Of a stretch of DNA of 24,020 bases, positions 7,490 to 15,800 are shown piece after piece; position 1 is the stretch's first letter; each line of letters opens with the position of its first letter. The DNA is from DASXTB01 sp036505615 (GTDB lineage: Bacteria > Acidobacteriota > UBA6911 > JACQSX01): positions 1 to 24,020 of the forward strand of contig DASXTB010000134.1 in the NCBI GenBank assembly GCA_036505615.1. Reading direction: 5' to 3'. The position numbers and the translations under genes were made by a program. A model generated the notes under the pieces. It ran no database searches, was not told the DNA's origin, and saw only the letters and a program-made list of their open reading frames with translations.

Positions 7490-10165
7490 TCAATGATTAA
7501 ACAAAAACTCCTTGCTGGTCAGGACGGCCCAGGCCAGGTCTTCCAGCACCTGCCGCCGGGCTAGAATCTCCAAGTCCGGTTTGGAATTTCGGCTGTCAGG
7601 TTTCGAGTTCGCTTTCATTGCTGATCGGGAATTTTTCTTCGCGCTCGCCTCCGGCGCTCGCGGTTGCGAGTCTAAACTCTCATCGATTCCCTCTTCCTGC
7701 CCTGAATCGGAAATCGCACTCTGTTCGTTGCTCATGGAAGGTTGACTTTGGGCCTTTGAGTTGTGATCTGCGACCAACACCATTTCCTGTTGGAAATCCT
7801 TATCGAGCGCGGATGTGATCCTGACCAGTTCGTCAGCAGTAGGATAGCGGCTCAGAGCCGCCAGGTAGATTGATTCGATAGCAATCCGGGTGTCCGCCTT
7901 CGTGTCGATGAGTTTTTGGATCAGGCCGCGCGAAGCGCGCAGCTTGCGGTTCATCGTATCGCCGTTGATGACATGGAGCACTTGTGTGATGGTCGGTTCT
8001 TGCTGCCGCTCAGAATCGACCGTCGCCACCCTGGGCGGGCGTCCAAACGTGTCCAGGAAATACGACTCGATCTGTGTGTCGGGTAATTGAAGGGCTCTAC
8101 GCCCTTCCGGATAGCCTTTGAATTTCTCAGGAACGCCGGTGGCTTGGCTGATCGCATCGAGCAGCACTTCGGCAGGGAGGCGGCGTGCAATGTAGTGGGA
8201 ATGGTACTTCAGGTCGCCGCGGTTGCTTTCATTTGGCACCGAGGTCAGTTGATAGGTGCTTGAATTCATTATGGTCCGGATCAAGTGCTTCAAATCAAAT
8301 TCGTGATCGACAAAATCGCGCACTAGGGCGTCCAATAGATCCGGATTGGAAGCCGGATTAATATCGCGAATGTCGTCGACCGGCTCGACCAATCCTCTTC
8401 CCATGAAGTTCTTCCATACGCGGTTGACCAGCGAGCGGGCGAAGAATGGGTTGTCCCGGGAGGTCAGCCACTTGGCAAAATGCTGCCGCCTGTCCGCGTT
8501 CGAGTTCAGGGGCAGTTCCGGCCCATCCAGCGGCCGTGGAGGGAGAGGCTCATTCAGCCGGGGATGATTGATTTCTCCGGCAGAGGCGGAATAGACGGTC
8601 GTATCGCCGCGCGCAGCACCATTTTTCAATGCCACGCGCGAAAACAGATTTGCCATCTGATAGTAGTCCCTTTGAGTCCATTTCTCCAGCGGGTGATTGT
8701 GGCAGCGCGCGCAGGTGATGGAGAATCCCATGAAGGCCATGGAAATGTTTTCCGTGATGTCGATCGGGTCCTTGTGGAGTACGTAATAATTGGCGGCGCC
8801 GTTGGCCAGCGTGTTGCCCGATGCGGTCAACAATTCGCGCGCCATCCTATCCCAGGGCTTGTTTGCTGCCACGCTGGAGTGGATCCAGTTGTAGTAAGAC
8901 CACATGGCGTTTTCCGAAAGCCTCTTGCTGGAAACCAGCAGCAGGTCCGACCATTTGTAGGTCCAGTAGTCTACAAATTCGGGGCGCTCGAGAAGGGAGT
9001 CAATCAGCCGCGCGCGCTTGGCGGACGTCTTGTCGGCAAGAAACTGGCGAACTTCTTCTGCCGTGGGTAACGTCCCGGCGGCGTCCAGGTAGGCGCGGCG
9101 AATGAACTCGACATCGGTCGACAAACCAGAAGGCGCGATTCCTAGTTCCTCCAGCTTGCGCAGCGCCAGGTCATCTATAAAGTTATTGCGCGGGGCGAGA
9201 CGATAGACCTCGACATCCGGAGCGTGCGGGAAAGATGACGATACGCGCGCGGCCGAAACACGGCTCAAATACCAAACCGAAATGGCAGCCTCGCCAGGCC
9301 CCTGCTGCTTCACTCTGCCTTTGTCATCCACGGTCGCCACGCCTTCGTCGCTGGTGGAAAACTTCGCCCAGCGTGTGATATCTTCTGCATGGCCGTCGGA
9401 GAAGTGAGCGCGCAGCAGAATCTGCTGCTGGTCTCCAGGCCGGAGCCTGACTCGAGAGGGAAACACCTCCAGCCGTGTGACCACAGGATCGGAGTCCGAA
9501 GGCGCAGGTATACCCGACGCGATCCAGCGCGAGATAATGGCGTATTCAATCGAGCCGACCGAAAACCGCTTGCCTCCGGCATGGGATACCGCCAGGGTGG
9601 GCTTCAGCAGCATCAGGCTCATCGCCGGCTCCACTTTATTGATCCTTCGAGCTGCTGCCTGGCGAGAGAGCGTCAGATAATCCACCTCTGGGTCGTAGCC
9701 GCGCAGCGTCAGCTTGAAGCCGTTTTTGCCGGCAGCGGCGCCGTGGCAAGCTCCGGAATTACAGCCGGCTTTCGTCATCACGGGAAGCACGTGGTTCCGG
9801 AAAGTGATCGGATAGGGAGCAAAAGTGCCTTCGATTTGCACCGCGGTTGTGGTGCTCCGGCCGCTCACGGTGGCGGTGATTAGGGCCCGTCCATCCGCTA
9901 CCGCCGAGACAACTCCATTACCGTCGACACTGGCGACGAAGGGATTGGAAGAAGAAAATGAAGCGCTCGAAGTCAAGTCGCGCAGGAACATGTCGCCCGA
10001 TCTGGATTCGACCAGTAGTTGTTGCCTGGTTCCTGCTCCGCGCAGTATAGGTTGTGAGGGGAGGATGATCAATTCTTCGGCCGAAAGAGTCGTGTTACCT
10101 GAAATTGTCAAGGGAAGCGCTGCCACTAAGAAAGTGGCAATAAAGAGAAGTGATTTTCGGTTCAT
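7490..10165 (-). CDS. DUF1549/DUF1553 (planctomycete-type cytochrome) exported protein with Big_2 domains
   Basis: An 891-residue exported protein. The ATG at 10165 starts a signal peptide (MNRKSLLFIATFLVAALPLT); a longer frame to 10264 only adds residues translated from a palindromic repeat. Order: Big_2-like Ig domain (about 32-112), cytochrome-like segment with AGCNSGACHG (C135, C140, H141), a second Big_2-like domain, DUF1549 (NFIDDLALRKLEELGIAPSG; CARCHNHPLEKW) and DUF1553 (NPFFARSLVNRVWKNFMGRG; ending LEDLAWAVLTSKEFLFNH). C-x-x-C-H in CARCHNHP is a haem-binding motif. About 75 hydrophilic residues (roughly 793-869, MSNEQSAISDSGQEEG..., NSKPDSRNSKPDLEI) are inserted just before the usual final RRQ.LEDLAWA block and contain repeat-derived sequence. 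The neighbouring DUF1501 gene is its usual partner. Biochemical function of the family is not settled. Confidence 0.93.
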   Translation of the reverse strand: MNRKSLLFIATFLVAALPLTISGNTTLSAEELIILPSQPILRGAGTRQQLLVESRSGDMFLRDLTSSASFSSSNPFVASVDGNGVVSAVADGRALITATVSGRSTTTAVQIEGTFAPYPITFRNHVLPVMTKAGCNSGACHGAAAGKNGFKLTLRGYDPEVDYLTLSRQAAARRINKVEPAMSLMLLKPTLAVSHAGGKRFSVGSIEYAIISRWIASGIPAPSDSDPVVTRLEVFPSRVRLRPGDQQQILLRAHFSDGHAEDITRWAKFSTSDEGVATVDDKGRVKQQGPGEAAISVWYLSRVSAARVSSSFPHAPDVEVYRLAPRNNFIDDLALRKLEELGIAPSGLSTDVEFIRRAYLDAAGTLPTAEEVRQFLADKTSAKRARLIDSLLERPEFVDYWTYKWSDLLLVSSKRLSENAMWSYYNWIHSSVAANKPWDRMARELLTASGNTLANGAANYYVLHKDPIDITENISMAFMGFSITCARCHNHPLEKWTQRDYYQMANLFSRVALKNGAARGDTTVYSASAGEINHPRLNEPLPPRPLDGPELPLNSNADRRQHFAKWLTSRDNPFFARSLVNRVWKNFMGRGLVEPVDDIRDINPASNPDLLDALVRDFVDHEFDLKHLIRTIMNSSTYQLTSVPNESNRGDLKYHSHYIARRLPAEVLLDAISQATGVPEKFKGYPEGRRALQLPDTQIESYFLDTFGRPPRVATVDSERQQEPTITQVLHVINGDTMNRKLRASRGLIQKLIDTKADTRIAIESIYLAALSRYPTADELVRITSALDKDFQQEMVLVADHNSKAQSQPSMSNEQSAISDSGQEEGIDESLDSQPRAPEASAKKNSRSAMKANSKPDSRNSKPDLEILARRQVLEDLAWAVLTSKEFLFNH
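7575..7609 (+). repeat. In-frame heptamer array inside the DUF1553 C-terminus
   Basis: Five 7-bp units of TCNGGTT type (TCCGGTT, TGGAATT, TCGGCTG, TCAGGTT, TCGAGTT). On the coding strand they give a 7-residue peptide repeat, SKPDSRN/SKPDLEI. TCAGGTT is also a unit of the array at 7191-7225. The array is part of a larger low-complexity insertion (about 7560-7790) that interrupts the conserved end of the family. Confidence 0.7.
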
Positions 10166-10185
10166 CGCTTTAAAAGCTCGGCCGC

Positions 10186-10379
10186 GAATTTTGGGGACAG
10201 ACCCCTTATTTCCCCGAGGAATATGGGGACAGACTACTCGTTTCCCTATTTCAAAGTCGCACACAGATAATAGCTAGTCAAAACGGTGTTCGCGAAATAG
10301 GGAAACGAGCAGTCTGTCCCCATATTCCTTCCCCTCCGGCTTCGAAACAGGGGAAATAAGGGGTCTGTCCCCAAAATTC
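10186..10379. repeat. Composite palindromic element (REP/BIME-like), GGGGACAGACCCC type
   Basis: Long inverted repeat. The left arm 10186-10252 contains GAATTTTGGGGACAGACCCC and then GGAATATGGGGACAGACT. The right arm 10294-10379 contains their reverse complements, with a single-base difference in the ACTACTCG/GAGCAGT part and a 21-bp insertion at 10329-10349. Each arm carries two GGGGACAG units, so the whole looks like two nested REP-type palindromes. It fills the gap between the DUF1501 and DUF1549/DUF1553 genes, and its right end overlaps the DUF1501 TGA stop (10378-10380). Such units are typically mobilised by RAYT (Y1) transposases in other genomes; no such gene is in this window. Confidence 0.9.
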
Positions 10380-11751
10380 AAAACAGTTCCCGAATATAGT
10401 CCGTGCCGGTATCGACCACCGGAATGGGCCGGTTCTGAGGACCTGGCAGTTCGGTCTCCAGGTCGATCCCCAGCGCGTGATAAATGGTAGCGGCGACCTG
10501 GGCTGGTGAAGTCGGCCTGTCTTTAGGATAACCGCCCATTTCATCGGACGACCCAATTACCTGTCCTCCTTTGATGCCACCCCCCGCCATCACGATGGTC
10601 CAGCAGTTAGGCCAGTGGTCGCGTCCGCCGGCGGGATTTACTTTAGGCGTTCTGCCAAATTCTCCCATCGCCAGGACCGCCGTATTCTTCAGCAACCCGC
10701 GGTCATGTAGGTCTTCCAGCAGGGAACTGTAAGCATTGTCAAACATCGGACCTACCAGGTCGCGGTAACAACTAATGGGACTGAAAGGAGCCGAGCCGTG
10801 AATGTCCCAGGTGATCTCGTTGAAAACCGTCTCAAACATGTTGACGGTAACGAAGCGGACTCCGCGCTCTATCATTCGACGAGCCAGCAAGCAGCTCTGT
10901 CCAAACCGATTCCGCCCGTATCGGTTGCGCGTCTTGTCGTCTTCTTTGGAAATATCAAATGCTTCACGCGCGCTCTGCGACGACATCAACCGGTAGGCCT
11001 GTTGGAAGTTGCTGTCAAGCAACCGCGCATCGGGAGTAGCTTCCAGATAAGCGACGCTCTGATCGACCATCTGGCGCAGAGAAGCCCGCCCGTCCACCCT
11101 GATAGGCGGGATGTAATCGGGAGGTAGCAGGTCGGGAACTTTGAACCCCGGATCGGATGGATCTGAATTCAGCACAAACGGGTCGTACGTTTTTCCGAGG
11201 AACCCGGCCGTCTGGCCGTGAGGCAGGTTTCCACCCGTATTGCCGATAGGACGGGGAAGCAAAACGTGAGGTGGAGCATCGCCTTTCGGACCCCTTAGCT
11301 TGCCCAGGACGCAGCCAATATGGGGGTACTCAATGCCGGCCTGAAAAAGACGACCGGTCTGCATCATCTGATGTCCGGTGTCATGGACTCCCGCGCCAGT
11401 GTGGAAAACCGAGCGGATCAGCGAGTATTTGTCTGCGTGCTTTGCCGTTCGGGGAAAGATTTCGCTGATTTGAATTCCAGCGACGTTGGTCGCAATCGGT
11501 TTGTAGGGGCCCCGGATTTCGGCTGGAGCGTCCGGCTTCATATCCCAGGTGTCGAGGTGGCTGGGACCTCCCACCAGAAAGAGCATGATGCAATTGACGT
11601 CCTTTGTCGGGTCCACGGCGCCGAGCGCCTGAAGCTGCAAAAAGTGATTTACCGTGAACCCGAGGAAGGCCAGAGAGCCCGCGTGGAGAAAATCCCGGCG
11701 TTTCAGGCCATCGCAGAAGTGGACACTTTTTTCGGCATCAAGTCGGATCAA
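10378..11751 (-). CDS. DUF1501 family Tat-exported protein
   Basis: A 457-residue protein. Twin-arginine signal KRRDFLHAG at residues 17-25 followed by a hydrophobic stretch (SLAFLGFTVNHFL), so it is predicted to be exported folded. The body matches DUF1501, related to the sulfatase/alkaline-phosphatase fold: GGPSHLDTWDMKPDAP, SVFHTGAGVHDTGHQMMQTG, MGEFGRTPKVNPAGGRDHWP, and the C-terminal block DRPTSPAQVAATIYHALGID. The start is a TTG at 11751. No in-frame ATG precedes the Tat motif, and GAAGGTGAG lies 3 bp upstream of the TTG. First gene of the four-gene exported set; DUF1501 and DUF1549/DUF1553 genes are routinely adjacent. Substrate unknown. The stop codon is inside the end of a palindromic element. 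Confidence 0.93.
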   Translation of the reverse strand: MIRLDAEKSVHFCDGLKRRDFLHAGSLAFLGFTVNHFLQLQALGAVDPTKDVNCIMLFLVGGPSHLDTWDMKPDAPAEIRGPYKPIATNVAGIQISEIFPRTAKHADKYSLIRSVFHTGAGVHDTGHQMMQTGRLFQAGIEYPHIGCVLGKLRGPKGDAPPHVLLPRPIGNTGGNLPHGQTAGFLGKTYDPFVLNSDPSDPGFKVPDLLPPDYIPPIRVDGRASLRQMVDQSVAYLEATPDARLLDSNFQQAYRLMSSQSAREAFDISKEDDKTRNRYGRNRFGQSCLLARRMIERGVRFVTVNMFETVFNEITWDIHGSAPFSPISCYRDLVGPMFDNAYSSLLEDLHDRGLLKNTAVLAMGEFGRTPKVNPAGGRDHWPNCWTIVMAGGGIKGGQVIGSSDEMGGYPKDRPTSPAQVAATIYHALGIDLETELPGPQNRPIPVVDTGTDYIRELF

Positions 11752-11754
11752 GTT

Positions 11755-11763
11755 CTCACCTTC
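11755..11763 (-). promoter_or_regulatory. Ribosome binding site supporting a TTG start
   Basis: GAAGGTGAG on the minus strand, 3 nt before the TTG at 11751. It is the only evidence that fixes the DUF1501 start, because no ATG is available ahead of the Tat signal. Confidence 0.6.
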
Positions 11764-11843
11764 AGATTAATTAACCCAGATTTTTCGCTTAAACACTCTA
11801 ATTTTATGTCAGAAGGACTGTTAGCGCCACCTTTTTAAGACCA

Positions 11844-12011
11844 GGAAGCAGACGGCAGGAGGCAGGCGGCAGGAGGCAGGCTCCAGAAGGTAGAAGGCAG
11901 AAGGCGGAAAGCAGAAAGCAGGAGGCAGGAAGCAGGAGGCAGAAGGCAGAAGGCAGGCTCCAGAAGATAGAAAGCAGAAGGTGGAAGGCAGAAAGCAGGA
12001 GGCAGCGGGTG
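11844..12011 (+). repeat. 24-unit heptamer array, consensus GRAGGCA
   Basis: Twenty-four consecutive 7-bp units with no insertion or deletion across 168 bp, mostly GGAGGCA, GAAGGCA or GAAAGCA. The variant GGCTCCA occurs at units 6 and 17, marking a higher-order repeat of 77 bp (11 units). Seven is not a multiple of three and the array contains no gene. Minus-strand frames give only LLPSAF-like repetitive peptides. It lies about 90 bp upstream of the DUF1501 start. Confidence 0.95.
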
Positions 12012-12116
12012 GAAAATCGTCATTGCTTTATTCATGGCTAATTCCGTTCCAATTTGTACTGCCGATCGATGCGCACGCGAGAGACTTGCCAGTCCGGAGC
12101 TAACCGCAGGCGGAGG

Positions 12117-12395
12117 ACGCTTTCGGCGGCCTCCCCCGAAGGGTTCTAGCCCCAGCCTTTCGAGGCCGGGGTTCCAGCGCAACCCAAGTTTGTGGAGGCC
12201 GGTTCACCGGCCTTCCAAGCAACGGCCTTTAGCCACCGAAATATTATGCGGTAAGTTAACCGCCGCGTAAACGCCGACTGCAATGGCGAAAAAGGCCGTT
12301 GAAACGGCCTCTAGACTGATAGTTGCGCTCGCGCTTTGCACCCGGCCTCGAAAGGCCGGGGCTGAGACCCTTCGGGAAAGGCCGCTGGAAGCGGC
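12117..12395. repeat. Nested multi-stem palindromic element
   Basis: Outer arms of about 64 bp (12117-12180 and 12331-12395) are imperfect reverse complements. Both carry CCCGAAGGGT, AGCCCC.GCCTTTCGAGGCC and a terminal GCGC. Inside them GGAGGCCGGTTCACCGGCCT (about 12193-12212), AACGGCCTTTAGCC and, on the other side, AAAGGCCGTTGAAACGGCCT (12291-12310) form a second inverted layer, and GCGGTAAGTTAACCGC is near the centre. Each arm also holds its own short hairpins (GGCCTTTCGAGGCC-like). No open frame of note. It may be a MITE-like element or a structured RNA; the sequence does not decide. The following 12396-12838 stretch holds no gene and only a weak hairpin (CTTTAG..CTAAAG, 12654-12671). Confidence 0.8.
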
Positions 12396-12838
12396 CTGGA
12401 GACGGCCCCTCAGACTATCTCTCCGCTCCCAAACTCCAAACGTGCTGAAAGAGGCCTTAGCCGAGAGTCGGCGGGCGGTCAGAGTGCGGCCCGCGCCGAA
12501 GCGCAGCGGAGCCCTGAGAATGGTGAGGTTCTCTAAATACTCTTAACCAATTTTTTGAACCGATTGAATCAATTTCTTGGATTTGCTTTCATTCACGCAA
12601 AGTTATTTTACGCTTGTTTGGTAGGTACTCGAGGTCTAGAATTCAGCCAAATTCTTTAGGGTTTTCTAAAGCTTACACAGATTAAGACGAGTTGCCCGGA
12701 GTGGTAGCGCACTGACACGCGCCACCTGACTCCCATTGGATGTTAAATTGCATCGCTCTCTCTGATTCAATGTCTGATAAGACAAACCTTTTCCAAAATT
12801 GCGTTCAACGCCTGCGTTCTGTTTTGAATTTTCCCCTT

Positions 12839-12844
12839 GGAGGG
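12839..12844 (+). promoter_or_regulatory. Shine-Dalgarno site of the TonB receptor gene
   Basis: GGAGGG, 4 nt before the ATG at 12849. It favours this ATG over the in-frame TTG at 12837, which would overlap the site itself. Confidence 0.7.
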
Positions 12845-12848
12845 TCCA

Positions 12849-15800
12849 ATGATTAAATCAGCGTCGTTGGCTAAAAAAGTGGCTGGCGGATGGTTATCGA
12901 TTCTTACGATTTTTCTTGTCGCGTCGTTTTTGATTACGTCCGCTTTCGCCCAGTCTGACAATGCCCAGATTTCAGGGTTCGTCAAAGACGCCAGCGGAGC
13001 CGTTGTTCCCGGCGTGCAGGTCATAGCCAAGAGTGAGTCGAGGAGTTTCCAGCGCAGTGCCCTCAGCAATCAAGAAGGGTACTATGTTATTTCGAATTTG
13101 CCGCCGGGGGATTACACCGTTACCGCAGAACTGCCTGGTTTCAAGCGTTTTGAGCTGAAAAATAAGAAGCTCGATCCTAATATTGCCACCACTGTCGATG
13201 TCACCCTGGAAACCGGTGAGCTGTCGCAAACGGTCTCGGTCGTTGCAAGCACAGCTAGCGTGCAGTCGGAAACAGCCACACTCGGCAAACTGGTTGAACG
13301 CAAGCAGATCGAACTCACCGAACTGAATGGACGCAACCCCCTGTTTCTGGCCTTGACCAAACCGGGAGTGAACAGCGGCACGGCGCTGGGCGGTAACAAC
13401 TTCGGCTTGACCACCGCCGGACTCAACATCAATGGCTCACGCACGCAAGATAACCTGATTACATTTGACGGCGCCGTAGCGGTCCGAACCCGATCCAATG
13501 GCACCAGTATCGGTGTGGCAGACATTGAAGCCACGCAGGAAGTTCAGATTCTGACGGCCAATTACAATCCTGAATATGGCCGTTCCGCCGGGGGACAGGT
13601 CCGCATTGTCACCCGAAGCGGTTCGCGTGATTTCCATGGTGTCGTTTATGATTTTTTGCGCAACTCGAAGCTCAATTCCAATACCTGGCAGCGCAATGCC
13701 AATACGCCCCCCGGCCGGCCCTGTGATCAATTCCCGAAAGACACGCAGTGCCGCCCCAATCCGTTTCGCTATAACCAACCTGGTTATAGCCTGAGTGGGC
13801 CCGTCCTCTTGCCCTTTACCAATTACAACAAGGACCGCAACAAATTGTTCTGGTTGTGGGGCCAGGAGTGGGTTCGCTTGCGTCAAGCGGCCAACCAATC
13901 GCTGGTCGTTCCCACGGCGAAGATGCGCAATGGAGATTTCAGTGAGTTGCTCAATCCCAGCAACACCTTCTTCGGGCGTGCCGTGTCAATTAACGATCCC
14001 CAAACGGGAAAGCCGTTCGACGGCAATATCGTCCCTCAGGGCCGCCTAAGTCCAAATGGCTTGGCCTTACTGCGAGCCTTCCCTGATCCTATTCCCGGCT
14101 TTCTGGGTCCTGGCGGAGTCAACTGGTTCGCGGAGCGGGCCTCCCCAACAGATCAGCGCAAGGACACGATCTCGATCGATTTCTACCCGACCGAAAAACA
14201 TCAGATTCGGTGGCGCGCACAGCTCTACCACTTTCTTGACTTCACCCCGTTCCCGTTTGGCAGCACAACACCGTCCAGCGCTGAACCCGGCTACGCACCT
14301 CGGATCTTCGATCGCCCTAACCAGACGACTACATTTAACTGGGTGTGGACACTATCGCCCACCTGGGTCAATGAAGCACTCGTTGCGGGTAGCCGCGACC
14401 AGGTGTATATCAGGGTTGGCAGTACCGATCCGTTCAAGAGGAGCAAATACGGAATCAACTATCCGTATATTTTTCCCGACCGCAAAGAGATTCCTGACAA
14501 GGTCCCGACCGTGGATGGACTTTCCCCATTTTCGCGAATAGATGGCGGACCTTATCCGTCACAGTCCGTCGGGCCGATTTACCAGTACTCCGATAACGTG
14601 ACGCATGTCCATGGCAATCACACCTTCAAATTCGGCGCATATTTGGAGCGTTCCGGCGAGAATGACTTCGATCAGATCAACGTTGCCGGCACACCCGGGG
14701 GCACCAACAACCAGAACGGCCGTTTCGTGTTCGCCAATTCAACCCCCGGCGGAACGGGGCAAGCAATTGGTAATGCCGCTATTGGTTTATTCGACACTTA
14801 TGCTGAACTTGGAGTGCGTTCGTTTACTCCCTATCGGGGCCACATGTTCGAGTGGTTCGCACAGGATTCCTGGAAAGCCAGCGAGAAGCTGCGTGTTGAG
14901 CTGGGACTGCGCCACAGCATCATCCAGCCTTATTACAGCCTGTGGGGAAACATGGTTGTCTTCGATGCCAAGTCCTATGATCCAAAGATTGCAGTCACGC
15001 AGGACCCAAAGACCGGTTTTATCACCAGTGGTGACCTGCGCTCTCAGTACAATGGCTTGGTGATGCCAGGAAACGGCTGGCCTGCCGCCGCCAAGGGGCG
15101 CATTCCGATTGCCGACAGCGGCCAGTTCGACTTCCTCTTCCGCGGAGCAGACAAGCAGTACTCTGACATTCACAAGAACAACTTCCAGCCGCGCGTCGGA
15201 ATAGCGTACGCCATTAACAACAAGAGCGTGATTCGTGCCGGCGCTGGTCGCTTCTTCACTCGCCTGGGTGTGAGCGACTCAGTGTTTCTCGGTGGTAATC
15301 CTCCCTTGCAACCAACTGTCTCTATTACTAACGGGTCAGTCGACAATCCCGGCGGCAAGCCAGGGAACGTTTTTCCCCTGGTGGTCACCTCCCAGGATCC
15401 GATTTTCCCGAATCCCGAGGCCTGGACCTGGAACGTTACCTACCAGCGGGAGCTTGGTTTTGACACCACGGTTGAGGCTAGCTATGTGGGGCGCCACGGC
15501 CTGCACGGGCAACGCGAGCGTAATATCAATCAGTTGCAGCCAGGCACGCTCCAAGCCAATCCCGGGATCAATGCAGATTATCTGCGGCCATATAAGGGGA
15601 TTGGGATCATTCGCGTTACCAATAACGACGCGGAATCTGTTTACAACGCCTTTCAGATTGACGTCAGACGGCGTTTCACCCGTGGATTCGCGTTTGGAGT
15701 GGCGTACACGCTCTCGAAGTCTATGGACGACGGCTCGGCTCAACGCGACGTGATCCCCAATGCGTTTGACGCACACCCACTGTGGGGGCCTTCGGATTTC

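Noticed and set aside
10166..10264. N-terminal extension of the DUF1549 frame
   Set aside because: It is translated from the palindromic element and precedes a clear signal peptide at 10165.
11844..12011. Possible CRISPR array
   Set aside because: Units are 7 bp with no spacers and no cas genes are nearby.
11835..12182. Minus-strand open frame with LLPSAF-like repeats
   Set aside because: It is a by-product of the 7-bp array; all frames give similar low-complexity peptides.
12628..12674. Cluster of common restriction sites (CTCGAG, TCTAGA, GAATTC, AAGCTT) suggesting vector sequence
   Set aside because: The spacing does not match a polylinker I recognise, and the flanks continue as ordinary intergenic DNA.
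12767..13069. Minus-strand frame over the TonB start
   Set aside because: It is antisense to the receptor's signal peptide and regulatory-like domain, with no recognisable domain.
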